DNA of 7,122 nt, taken from the NCBI GenBank assembly GCA_003506635.1, contig DNZB01000048.1:1-7122 (forward strand), in the 5' to 3' direction. The position numbers were made by a program, and so were the translations under genes. The notes under the pieces were generated by a model. That model did no database searches. It worked only from the letters and a program-made list of their open reading frames with translations, and was not told the DNA's origin. This DNA is from Parvularcula sp. (lineage in GTDB: Bacteria; Pseudomonadota; Alphaproteobacteria; Caulobacterales; Parvularculaceae). Below are positions 1 through 6,378 of this stretch, piece after piece (within the stretch, counting starts at the first letter, position 1; every line of letters begins with the position of its first letter).

Positions 1-1430
1 GTCTCGAATCCGAATGGGAGAAAGAAATCCTCGGCCTGGCCGCCCGCAAGGAATCTGCCGGCCGCTATGAGATCGGGGTTATGGCAACCGATTGTCGATT
101 CGTTCGCCCCGAAGACAGTCACATTCTCATTGAACACGCCATTTGCGTTGAGATCGAAATCCCAGACCGGGAGACCTTGCGCGTCAAATCCGCGAAGACG
201 CGAAGTATTTTCAAAAGGCGGCGGCGGCGGGAACCCGCGGAACGTTCCGGTGGTGACCGGCGCCGTGCACCCCGCCAGAATATCCTTCGGGAAGAAGCGC
301 GTTTCCGAATCTGAATCCTGCCTCTGATTGAGGTAGAAAGCGCCGACAATGAAATCAATGCGCTTTCCTGCCGGCGACGCGAACCTCAATTCGCCGGACC
401 ACTGATCCAGATCTTCCTGCAGGAAGGTTTCAGACAGGCGTTGACGCGTCGTATCTCCGTCGAAAATGCTCTTGACGTCATTAGCGCGATAGGCACCGAT
501 CCCGGTCAGCGTGAAATCGCCTGGCAAATTGTAGTTGAATTCAAGAGACGTTCCCCAAAGATCCCGATTGGATGTGCTCGCCGAGTCGATGTCGACGATG
601 CCCTCGGCCAGGTCCACGAAATCCGGCTGCTTCAGATCCGCCGGGTCATCGTTGATTTGCCGAACGAAATCCCGGTCATCCTTGAAGCGGTCAATCGACC
701 AGTAAAACTCCAGCGCGTCCGTCGGCTTATATACGGCCTGGAACCTTCCGGACCAGTTGTCTTCGCCGTTAAGGCGGCGTCCGTCGAAGACGTTCTTGAT
801 CCAGCCGTCCTGACGCTCGACAGCAATTGTAGTGCGAGTAAACAGCTTGTCGCCCAGCGGCACATTGATGGCGCCGGCGGCGTAGCCTCTCTCGAAATTC
901 CCGGCCTCGATCTTCAACTCGCCGCCGAATTCTTCGTCGGGCCGTTTTGTCGTTATATTGACGGCGCCGGCGATCGTGTTGGCGCCGAAGAATGTTCCTT
1001 GCGGCCCGCGAAGAATTTCGACCTGCTTGATGCCGAAAAGACCGGTGTCAAATGATGCGGAACGGCCTGTGAGCACGCCGTCGACGTAGACCGTCGCAGC
1101 CGAAGATTCCCCGACCACAAACTGGTTCGTTATGCCGCGGATCGCAAATTGACCGAGCACCGAGCCTTGATTCAGAAAGCTGAAATTCGGGACCTGATCG
1201 ACGACATCGGCGAGCGAGGTCGCGCCGGCCCGCCGCAGATCGAGTTCGCTCTGCGCACTGAGCGAGATTGGAACATCCTGGGCCGACTCTTCACGCCGCT
1301 GCGCGGTAACCGTGATCTCGTCCCGCGACCGCGGGTCATCCTGCGCCGATGCCGCCGTCGCAAAAGCGAGTTGCATGCCGAAGATCGAAACGCCCGCCAG
1401 CAGCGCCGCCTTGTTCTGCCTTACCGCCAT
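1..1430 (-). CDS. TonB-dependent outer-membrane receptor, 3'-truncated by the window edge
   Basis: About 476 residues are visible; the reading frame is still open at base 1, so the C-terminal part of the beta-barrel is missing (family members are usually 700-900 residues). Residues 1-29 form a signal peptide ending ASA before Gln30. Residues 38-48 (EITVTAQRREE) look like the TonB box. The plug domain spans about 50-164 and carries the usual signatures: DVPISL at 52-57, IRG at 97-99, VYVDGV at 114-119, and RGPQGTFFGANTIAGAVN at 141-158. The barrel follows. A predicted surface-loop region holds five prolines (401-405), a DxNxNG-type loop (426-431) and two cysteines (388, 449). The ATG at 1430 is preceded by GGGAGG five bases upstream, which fixes the start. 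It would carry a substrate across the outer membrane using TonB/ExbBD energy. It lies downstream of the amidase and dehydrogenase genes but has its own promoter and operator. The ligand is unknown. Confidence 0.96.
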   Translation of the reverse strand, partial: MAVRQNKAALLAGVSIFGMQLAFATAASAQDDPRSRDEITVTAQRREESAQDVPISLSAQSELDLRRAGATSLADVVDQVPNFSFLNQGSVLGQFAIRGITNQFVVGESSAATVYVDGVLTGRSASFDTGLFGIKQVEILRGPQGTFFGANTIAGAVNITTKRPDEEFGGELKIEAGNFERGYAAGAINVPLGDKLFTRTTIAVERQDGWIKNVFDGRRLNGEDNWSGRFQAVYKPTDALEFYWSIDRFKDDRDFVRQINDDPADLKQPDFVDLAEGIVDIDSASTSNRDLWGTSLEFNYNLPGDFTLTGIGAYRANDVKSIFDGDTTRQRLSETFLQEDLDQWSGELRFASPAGKRIDFIVGAFYLNQRQDSDSETRFFPKDILAGCTAPVTTGTFRGFPPPPPFENTSRLRGFDAQGLPVWDFDLNANGVFNENVTVFGANESTIGCHNPDLIAAGRFLAGGQAEDFFLPFGFE

Positions 1431-1435
1431 TCCTG

Positions 1436-1441
1436 CCTCCC
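1436..1441 (-). promoter_or_regulatory. Ribosome binding site of the TonB receptor gene
   Basis: GGGAGG on the minus strand, five bases before the ATG at 1430. It is a near-ideal Shine-Dalgarno sequence and supports that start. Confidence 0.8.
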
Positions 1442-1507
1442 ATTGGGTCCAATTTTCACATCGCGTCGACCTGGTTCGATCCCGCGACCTCCCGACCGTG
1501 TTGGCGA

Positions 1508-1536
1508 AGTATAATTGCACCTGCAACTAATTTGAA
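1508..1536 (-). promoter_or_regulatory. Candidate sigma70-type promoter for the TonB receptor gene
   Basis: On the minus strand a -35-like TTCAAA (1536-1531, four of six consensus bases) and a -10-like TATACT (1513-1508, five of six) are separated by exactly 17 bases. Transcription would begin near 1501, giving a leader of about 70 nt. The spacer is almost filled by the palindrome at 1512-1529, the usual place for a repressor to block RNA polymerase. This is a consensus match only. Confidence 0.55.
1512..1529. promoter_or_regulatory. Palindromic operator-like site, copy 1
   Basis: TAATTGCACCTGCAACTA is an inverted repeat with 8-bp arms around a 2-bp centre (CC) and a single mismatched pair. 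It sits between the -35 and -10 elements of the TonB receptor promoter. Its core, TTGCAnCTGCAACT, recurs at 5046-5061 upstream of the dehydrogenase operon. Size and symmetry suit a dimeric helix-turn-helix repressor of MarR or TetR type; the family of the binding protein is inference, and none is encoded in the window. Confidence 0.6.
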
Positions 1537-1570
1537 GATCGTATCTGAAAGCCTGCCCGTGCGTGGCAAT

Positions 1571-1606
1571 TTTGCACCAAGTCCACGCGACACTTGGTAG
1601 TGCAAA
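1571..1606. other. Bulged 12-bp inverted repeat (hairpin) downstream of the amidase gene
   Basis: TTTGCACCAAGT at 1571-1582 pairs with ACTTGG (1592-1597) and TGCAAA (1601-1606), leaving a 3-nt bulge (TAG, 1598-1600) and a 9-nt loop (1583-1591). It lies about 120 nt past the amidase stop and about 35 nt upstream of the receptor's candidate -35. No clear U-run follows in either direction, so it is a poor intrinsic terminator. It could end or stabilise the amidase transcript, or bind an activator of the receptor promoter. Confidence 0.5.
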
Positions 1607-1724
1607 TTCGCCATGCCGCATCGCAGCATTTCGAATGGCGCTGGAGACTCTGAGATTCTGCAGCCTGGCCGGTTTTTGTGCTCTCGTGGAGACAGACATT
1701 AGGCCAGTACGGTCGAGACGACAG

Positions 1725-2969
1725 TCAGTCGCCAGACTCAAAAATGTCGACCGGCAGCACCGCGATGACGCCCGAATTCGGCGCATCCACAGTTTGTGAT
1801 ATCCGCAGGTCGACCGCAACACTTGCAACGATATAGGCCTGCTCTCTTGTCAGCCCATATGCGTCGATCATGTGCTCGATCATCGCGGCGAGCGCGTTGC
1901 GCGCTGACAAGGAGATGTCCTTCGACAGATTCTCGAGCTGCGCGACCTTCGCTGATGCGAGATAAGCGATATCCGGCGGCGTTTCAGCGCGCGCCTTGAC
2001 CGGAATGCCGGTAGTCGCAAAAAACCGGCGAGAGGGTATGTCCAGCAGGCGTGAAGGGCCGGAGAGTTGCGGACCGGTCATTCGTTCGCCCGCTCCCAGG
2101 ATGATTTTCGTCGTTACCGTCACTTCGGCGTCCATTTCGATCGCGGTGCCGGAAACCTCGCCATCGCCTTGCGCAAAGTGAACATCGCCGAGCGCCAGAC
2201 CGCACCCATCGATGAGACAGGGCAGAATTATCGTCGCGCCGACGCCCAGATACCTACTGTCAATGTTGCCCCCGAATTCCCGCGGAGGGATCGTCCGGAG
2301 GCACTCGTCCCTGCCCGGACCATTTTTGCCGCACAGATCGACGGGAGAGGCGAAAGTCGGCTCAGGCGGAAAGACCGTCCCACCCGCCTCCTTCAGGGCG
2401 GCTTCGCGCTCCAGCGCCGCGGAAAGCTCACCGACGCCCGGCAGGACCGTAATGACGCCCGGGAAACTGCGATTTGGGATCGCGACTCCTGGAAGCTGGT
2501 CAGAACGGGCGGATTTAACGCCGAGGCGCCACAAGACGCGGTAGGGACCTTTAATCTGATCCGAAATAAGGCCAATGCCGCCGATTTGCGTATAGCCGAA
2601 CACGCCAGGTGAAATCTTCTCAATCGTCACCGCTAAAGCGTCGCCGCGACGGGCGCCGTCAATGTGCACGGGTCCAGCCAGAGGATGGACGGTCGCGCCG
2701 TAGGGACCAGCCATGCGAGGGTCGACCGGCGCCGCCGGATCAAGATCGAAGTCGCTCGCATTCCGTGTACGGAAGACAATTCGACGGCCCGGCGCGGCGT
2801 GCGCCGCCATCGGAATCGACGGATGCAGGCGATTGATGCACTGGGCGTCTTCAAGACATTTTTTCGTCGGATCGCCGACGACGAGCTCCGGATCGGCGGC
2901 CGCGGCCGGCAAGACGGCGAGCCCCGCTGCGGCAGCGGCGGCAAGAGTAATATTCGCCATTCTTCCCAT
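1725..2969 (-). CDS. Exported acetamidase/formamidase-family protein
   Basis: The 414-residue product belongs to the FmdA/AmdA amidohydrolase family, whose characterised members hydrolyse short amides such as formamide and acetamide to acid and ammonia with metal help. Family marks are an N-terminal His-rich stretch with a PGRRIVFRT strand (about 49-68), GNIDSRYLGVGA (234-245), the core GDVHFAQGDGE (261-271), and a C-terminal block from about 363 to 406 (IEHMIDAYGL, then NSGVIAVLP). Residues 1-25 are an Ala-rich signal peptide, so it probably acts in the periplasm. All six cysteines come in close pairs (38/44, 213/223, 251/256), fitting disulfides there. It starts 7 nt after the GMC dehydrogenase stop, so it is cotranscribed. 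The start may be Met1 or Met4 (ATG at 2960); neither has a good Shine-Dalgarno and both keep the signal peptide. The real substrate is unknown. Confidence 0.92.
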   Translation of the reverse strand: MGRMANITLAAAAAAGLAVLPAAAADPELVVGDPTKKCLEDAQCINRLHPSIPMAAHAAPGRRIVFRTRNASDFDLDPAAPVDPRMAGPYGATVHPLAGPVHIDGARRGDALAVTIEKISPGVFGYTQIGGIGLISDQIKGPYRVLWRLGVKSARSDQLPGVAIPNRSFPGVITVLPGVGELSAALEREAALKEAGGTVFPPEPTFASPVDLCGKNGPGRDECLRTIPPREFGGNIDSRYLGVGATIILPCLIDGCGLALGDVHFAQGDGEVSGTAIEMDAEVTVTTKIILGAGERMTGPQLSGPSRLLDIPSRRFFATTGIPVKARAETPPDIAYLASAKVAQLENLSKDISLSARNALAAMIEHMIDAYGLTREQAYIVASVAVDLRISQTVDAPNSGVIAVLPVDIFESGD

Positions 2970-2976
2970 CTGGCCG

Positions 2977-4527
2977 TTACAGGTCGCCCTTCGCCATCAA
3001 CTCGCGAATATGCGCAGCCTGCCGTATCGCAAGGGCGACAATTGTCAGAGTCGGATTCGACGAGCCGCTGGAGGAAAACGCGCTGCCGTCGGAGATGAAG
3101 AGATTGCCGACTTCGTGGGCCCGTCCAAAAGAGTCGCAGACGCCGTCGCGCGGGTCTGCGCTCATACGGCAAGTGCCAAGATTGTGAGTGGCCATGTTGA
3201 CGCGAAACGGTACGACCCGGGCGGCGCCGACCGCCTCGAATATCGCACGCGCCTGCCGCTCGGCGTGAGCACGCATCGGTTCCGCATTCGCATGATCTTC
3301 ATATCGGACGATTGGCACCGGTAGGCCATACTCATCCTTCTCATCAGGGTGGAGTCGAACGCCGTTGCCGGACTGGGCGGGATCCTCGCCAGTAATGAAA
3401 GTCGCTGCGATTCTGTTGTAGTCCTTCAACGCAGCCGCCAGATCCTCTCCCCATGCGCCGGCGAATGCGATTCTTGCGACGGCGAGCGGCGAAAACGCCG
3501 CGGACTCGATCTGATAGCCTCCGGCGAAACCGCGCGCTTCGTCATGGCGCTGCTCATCGGCGATATGGCCGCCTTGTTGCGCGCCACGATAAAAGTGCAC
3601 GTCGCCAGGCATAAAGCCAAGCGCGCCGATGACGACATGCTTCAGGTAGTTCCGGCCGACTTGGCCTGCGCCGTTCGCCAGCCCATCAGGGTGCAGCGCT
3701 GAAGCTGAATTCAGCAATATCCTCGGGGTTTCGATTGCGTTTCCGGCGACGCATACGGCGCGCGCGCGCTGACGGTGAATTCGACCCTCGGCGTCAGCGT
3801 AAACGACCGCCGACGCGTTATTCGCCTTATCGACCTCGATCTTCAGCGCCATCGAACTCGGCCGCAATTCGAAGCGACTTGTCTCCTCCGCCTTCGGAAC
3901 TTCCGTATACAGGGTTGACCATTTTGCGCCGATCACGCAGCCGCTCTTGCAAAATCCGATCTGCTGGCACTGCGGCCGTCCGTCATAGGTCGCCGAATTG
4001 ATGGCGACTCCGGTTGACGTCACGCGCTTGTAGCCGAGCGCGCGGGCGCCGGCGGCAAGCACTTTCATGTTGTTGTTCATCGGCAGGGGCGGCAGGCCGT
4101 TTGTGCCGGAAACGCCCATTTTCCGTTCAGCGAGGTCATAATAGGGATCGAGGTCTGCGCGCGTCAGCGGCCAGTCGATTGCGTTTGTATCGGCAAGCGC
4201 ATAATGCGTCTTCGGTGCGAATTCGTGCGCTTGCAACCGGACAGCAGTACCCGTCCAATGCATGGTGGTGCCGCCGACAGTCTTGCACATCCAGGCCGGA
4301 AAATACGGATTGAGAATTCCCTCTCCGAATCGCCGATCATGCCAGGTCAGCCGTTCATCCATGATCTTTTCGTCATTGACGATGTCGCCGAATGTAAGCC
4401 TGCGACCCGCTTCAAGGCAGACGACATTGACGCCGGCTTGCGCAAGTTCATTCGCCAGCACGCCGCCGCCGGCGCCCGATCCGATCACGACGACGACGCT
4501 GTCGTCGGTTTGATCAAAGGTCTTCAC
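2977..4527 (-). CDS. GMC-family FAD-dependent dehydrogenase (large subunit, gluconate/glucose dehydrogenase type)
   Basis: The 516-residue flavoprotein would oxidise an alcohol or sugar hydroxyl and pass electrons to an external acceptor. The FAD-binding GSGAGGG is at 16-22, with the ribose-binding Glu39 in LEAG. The second GMC motif, MCKTVGGTTMHWTG, is at 80-93. The C-terminal catalytic region has THNLGTCRM (447-455), with His448 the likely base, and SSNPTLTIVALA (489-500), with Asn491 the likely partner. Cys187, Cys193 and Cys197 (C-x5-C-x3-C) resemble the [3Fe-4S] cluster ligands of FAD-dependent glucose dehydrogenase, as I recall that family. It starts with GTG: GGAGG lies seven bases upstream, and the start overlaps the small-subunit stop as GTGA. 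It has no signal peptide, so export probably depends on the Tat signal of the small subunit. The exact substrate cannot be told. Confidence 0.94.
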   Translation of the reverse strand: MKTFDQTDDSVVVVIGSGAGGGVLANELAQAGVNVVCLEAGRRLTFGDIVNDEKIMDERLTWHDRRFGEGILNPYFPAWMCKTVGGTTMHWTGTAVRLQAHEFAPKTHYALADTNAIDWPLTRADLDPYYDLAERKMGVSGTNGLPPLPMNNNMKVLAAGARALGYKRVTSTGVAINSATYDGRPQCQQIGFCKSGCVIGAKWSTLYTEVPKAEETSRFELRPSSMALKIEVDKANNASAVVYADAEGRIHRQRARAVCVAGNAIETPRILLNSASALHPDGLANGAGQVGRNYLKHVVIGALGFMPGDVHFYRGAQQGGHIADEQRHDEARGFAGGYQIESAAFSPLAVARIAFAGAWGEDLAAALKDYNRIAATFITGEDPAQSGNGVRLHPDEKDEYGLPVPIVRYEDHANAEPMRAHAERQARAIFEAVGAARVVPFRVNMATHNLGTCRMSADPRDGVCDSFGRAHEVGNLFISDGSAFSSSGSSNPTLTIVALAIRQAAHIRELMAKGDL

Positions 4528-5009
4528 GGCGCTGCCTCCGGCAACCAGTCGATGTCGTCAAATCCGTTGTGCAGATAACCGCCATTTTGCGCGGACGCGC
4601 CGGGATAACCGACCGCCGCCCATACCCGCGGGTCGGAATAGAATTCAACAAGCGCTGTTTGATAGACAGTTCGGAAGAAGGACGTATCAGCAATCATTGT
4701 CGCAGCGCTGATCCGCAACTGGCGACTGGCGCGCAACCATTTCCCGCCGGCGGCGCCGTCAAGCGCCGCAACGCCCTCCGCCTTCAGGGTCGCCCAGTCA
4801 CCACGGCGTTGAAGCGCCGCATTCGTCCGCCGCGCGACATCGTTGTAGACTGAAGGGTCGACTCCGGGCTGCGGGAACAAGATCATAAGAAACGGAGCCA
4901 GCGCGTCGTCCCGCGTCCGCGAGCCCGATCGCGAGCAGCCCGCGATCGTCGCAATCGCCGCCGCCGCCGCGGCGGTCATCAGGACTTCGCGGCGATCGAC
5001 CAGCAGCAT
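4524..5009 (-). CDS. Gluconate 2-dehydrogenase subunit 3-like small subunit, Tat lipoprotein
   Basis: This 161-residue protein fits the small (gamma) subunit that pairs with GMC flavoprotein dehydrogenases and carries their Tat export signal. DRREVLM at 5-11 resembles the twin-arginine motif, followed by an Ala-rich hydrophobic stretch (12-23) and a lipobox IAGC ending at Cys25. It should therefore cross by Tat already folded with its partner and then be lipid-anchored. The C-terminal half has features usual for the family: an aromatic-rich FFRTVYQTALVEFYSDPRVWAAVGYPG segment (split here for reading as 111-122 and 123-137, approximate) and a final HNGFDDIDW. An in-frame TGA three codons upstream makes ATG 5009 the farthest start; the later Met11 would lose the twin arginines. 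GGGAG nine bases upstream may be the ribosome binding site. The palindromic operator lies 37 nt upstream. No cytochrome c subunit is encoded next to it. Confidence 0.88.
   Translation of the reverse strand: MLLVDRREVLMTAAAAAAIATIAGCSRSGSRTRDDALAPFLMILFPQPGVDPSVYNDVARRTNAALQRRGDWATLKAEGVAALDGAAGGKWLRASRQLRISAATMIADTSFFRTVYQTALVEFYSDPRVWAAVGYPGASAQNGGYLHNGFDDIDWLPEAAP
4535..4539 (-). promoter_or_regulatory. Ribosome binding site that fixes the GTG start of the GMC dehydrogenase
   Basis: GGAGG on the minus strand, seven bases before the GTG at 4527 and inside the small-subunit coding sequence. With the 4-nt GTGA stop/start overlap it implies translational coupling of the two subunits. Confidence 0.75.
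4926..4948. repeat. Perfect 8-bp inverted repeat inside the small-subunit gene
   Basis: CGATCGCG (4926-4933) and CGCGATCG (4941-4948) flank a 7-nt loop. In the mRNA this forms a strong GC-rich hairpin over codons about 21-28, which include the lipobox Cys25. It may be chance in GC-rich DNA, or it may slow translation just after the Tat signal. Confidence 0.5.
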
Positions 5010-5045
5010 GCGCCCTCACTCCCGCCCGCTCTTTGCGCGACATCT

Positions 5046-5061
5046 AGTTGCAACTGCAACT
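5046..5061. promoter_or_regulatory. Palindromic operator-like site, copy 2 (perfect)
   Basis: AGTTGCAACTGCAACT has perfect 7-bp arms (AGTTGCA/TGCAACT) around a 2-bp centre. It lies 37 nt upstream of the small-subunit start and overlaps the -10 of a candidate promoter. It shares the TTGCAnCTGCAACT core with the site at 1512-1529, so the same regulator could control both transcription units. Confidence 0.65.
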
Positions 5062-5086
5062 TACTCGCTCGCCCCGCGCGGGTCAA
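5058..5086 (-). promoter_or_regulatory. Candidate promoter for the dehydrogenase-amidase operon
   Basis: On the minus strand TTGACC (5086-5081, five of six -35 bases) and TAAGTT (5063-5058, only three of six -10 bases) are 17 bases apart. The -10 is weak and overlaps the palindrome, so this placement is tentative. The -35 starts immediately after the stop codon of the VCBS gene, which suits a separate promoter in this gap. Confidence 0.35.
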
Positions 5087-6331
5087 TCATCGCGGCCGAC
5101 CGAAATAGAGTTTCAGATTTCGCGTCTGCATACCCGCGCAAACGATATCGAGGCGGCCGTCTCCGTTGAAATCAGCGGACTCGCATGCGCCCGCCGCCAT
5201 CCTGTCATCGATCCGCCGTCGGCGCCACTCGCGCCCGTCGCCGCCCGTTTCAAATGCATAAAGAAATACTCCTCCCTCGCCGCGGCTGTCGCTAACGATG
5301 ATCTCGTCGCCACCATCGCCATCAAAATCCGCGAGCGTGAAGCCATGCGCCAACTCATATCCGTCGCCGATCAGCCGACGGCGCCAGACGCCGTCTTCGT
5401 CTGTTTGGTATATCGCGACGTCTCCGCCATGAACGCTTTCGATTGTCGCAAGAAATCGCTCACCGCTCTTCAGTCGTCCAACGCGAATGTCACCGGCGCC
5501 GGCCCTCCCGTTCTCGTCTGCAATGCGACCGGATGTGATCTTCTCCGATCGCCATGTGAACTCTCCTGACTCGCCTGCAGCAAGCCGATGCAGGAAAACG
5601 CCGCCAAATCCTGCGGTGAGGATATCGTCGCGCTCGTCATTATCCCAACGGACCAGCGTTAATCCGTGTACGGTTCCAAAAAGGTTATCGGAAATGACGT
5701 GACGCGCCGGATCGGGCGGGTCGAAATAGACAAGAGGCGTTTGAGCAGAGGAGTCGATCGGCGGCCCTCCGTTCGCGCCGGAGAGCGGCGCCACAACCAG
5801 CTCTCGCTCGCCGTCGCCGTCGATATCGCCGAACTGCGCTCTGTGGGCGGCAGGCTCGCGCGCAAAGACGTACGCATCGCTGAGAGTCGAGCTTCCTTCC
5901 AGGTACACCAGTTCGCCGGCGTTTTTTTCATAGTCATCGCGGTGAAACCCGGTCAGAACGACAATCTGCGCGGGTCCCTCGGCGCTTGTGTCAACAGCGG
6001 CGCCAACCGCCGCCGGCATTACGCCGGAGACGAGCGTGTGGCGCGTCCAATCCGGATTTTCGTACCAATGCACGTCCGATGATCGGACGGAGAGCAGAAT
6101 AATGTCGATCCTGCCGTCGAAATTCACGTCGCCGACAGCCGTCAGATAGGCGCCCTCTACGTCTTCAGCGATCAATATCGATTCAAAACGGAACCGTTCA
6201 GCCGTCACGCATCCAGTTGTCAACGCCGCCAGCGTCGCCGCGGCGAGGAGACTAGTACTGCGAAGCCGCCGGTGAGCCTGATAATGACAAGTCCCGTCAT
6301 CTAGCCGCGGCGCTGGTTGTGGTGGTATCAT
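5087..6331 (-). CDS. FG-GAP/VCBS-repeat exported protein, probable beta-propeller
   Basis: The 414-residue protein has repeated calcium-loop motifs of the FG-GAP/VCBS type: DVNFDGRIDI from residue 68, DIDGDGERELVV from 169, DFDGDGGDEIIV from 335 and DFNGDGRLDIVC from 387, with weaker copies between (for example WDNDERDDILTAG). HWYENPDWTRHTLV (88-101) is a segment often seen in such propellers. The N-terminus is long and polar, then RRLR at 21-24, a hydrophobic stretch (28-37) and TTGC ending at Cys41, an imperfect lipobox, so export and perhaps lipidation are likely. I see no other usable in-frame start before the signal and no strong Shine-Dalgarno before ATG 6331. It has no visible catalytic motif, and its role is unknown; it may bind the substrate or scaffold partners in the envelope. 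The 77-nt gap with an operator separates it from the dehydrogenase genes, so joint transcription is not certain. Confidence 0.88.
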   Translation of the reverse strand: MIPPQPAPRLDDGTCHYQAHRRLRSTSLLAAATLAALTTGCVTAERFRFESILIAEDVEGAYLTAVGDVNFDGRIDIILLSVRSSDVHWYENPDWTRHTLVSGVMPAAVGAAVDTSAEGPAQIVVLTGFHRDDYEKNAGELVYLEGSSTLSDAYVFAREPAAHRAQFGDIDGDGERELVVAPLSGANGGPPIDSSAQTPLVYFDPPDPARHVISDNLFGTVHGLTLVRWDNDERDDILTAGFGGVFLHRLAAGESGEFTWRSEKITSGRIADENGRAGAGDIRVGRLKSGERFLATIESVHGGDVAIYQTDEDGVWRRRLIGDGYELAHGFTLADFDGDGGDEIIVSDSRGEGGVFLYAFETGGDGREWRRRRIDDRMAAGACESADFNGDGRLDIVCAGMQTRNLKLYFGRPR

Positions 6332-6378
6332 TTTCTATCTCAATGAACCGCTTATGACGATCTGAGGGGCGCATTCAT
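6332..6378. promoter_or_regulatory. Short divergent intergenic region between the VCBS and SDR genes
   Basis: Only 47 bases separate the two start codons, so promoters for both directions must be packed here or extend into coding sequence. I see no convincing -35/-10 pair in either direction and no copy of the TTGCA palindrome. Confidence 0.4.
6364..6369 (+). promoter_or_regulatory. Ribosome binding site of the SDR gene
   Basis: GAGGGG, nine bases before ATG 6379. It supports that start. Confidence 0.65.

Larger units (their letters stand above)
1431..1724. other. Intergenic region between the amidase and TonB receptor genes
   Basis: I find no convincing gene in these 294 bases; open frames crossing it are out-of-frame extensions of neighbouring genes. 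It contains the receptor ribosome binding site, an approximately 70-nt predicted leader, a sigma70-like promoter with an embedded palindrome (about 1508-1536), and a bulged 12-bp hairpin (1571-1606). The remainder, about 1610-1724, shows nothing I can name. Confidence 0.7.

Noticed and set aside
441..1055. 204-residue plus-strand open frame
   Set aside because: It lies wholly antisense to the TonB receptor, whose plug motifs are unmistakable; the translation has no recognisable motif. Antisense open frames are common in GC-rich genes.
1442..1453. ATTGGGTCCAAT, a palindrome beside the receptor ribosome binding site
   Set aside because: Only 5-bp arms with a 2-nt centre; too short for an RNA hairpin and not seen elsewhere.
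1421..1828. 135-residue minus-strand open frame through the intergenic gap
   Set aside because: It overlaps the amidase 3' end out of frame and the receptor start, and runs through the promoter and hairpin; no motif or good start signal.
1815..1830. ACTTGCAACG, a half-site resembling the operator
   Set aside because: It lies inside the amidase gene, has no matching second arm, and is not near a promoter.
2713..3324. 203-residue plus-strand open frame across the GMC/amidase junction
   Set aside because: Antisense to two well-supported genes, arginine/alanine-rich, with no family features.
4954..4976. GCC/GCG triplet run in the small-subunit signal sequence
   Set aside because: It simply encodes the poly-alanine core of the signal peptide; no sign of phase variation.
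5073..5082. CCCGCGCGGG palindrome in the 77-nt gap
   Set aside because: Self-complementary without a loop and with no U-run, so not a terminator; likely chance in GC-rich sequence.
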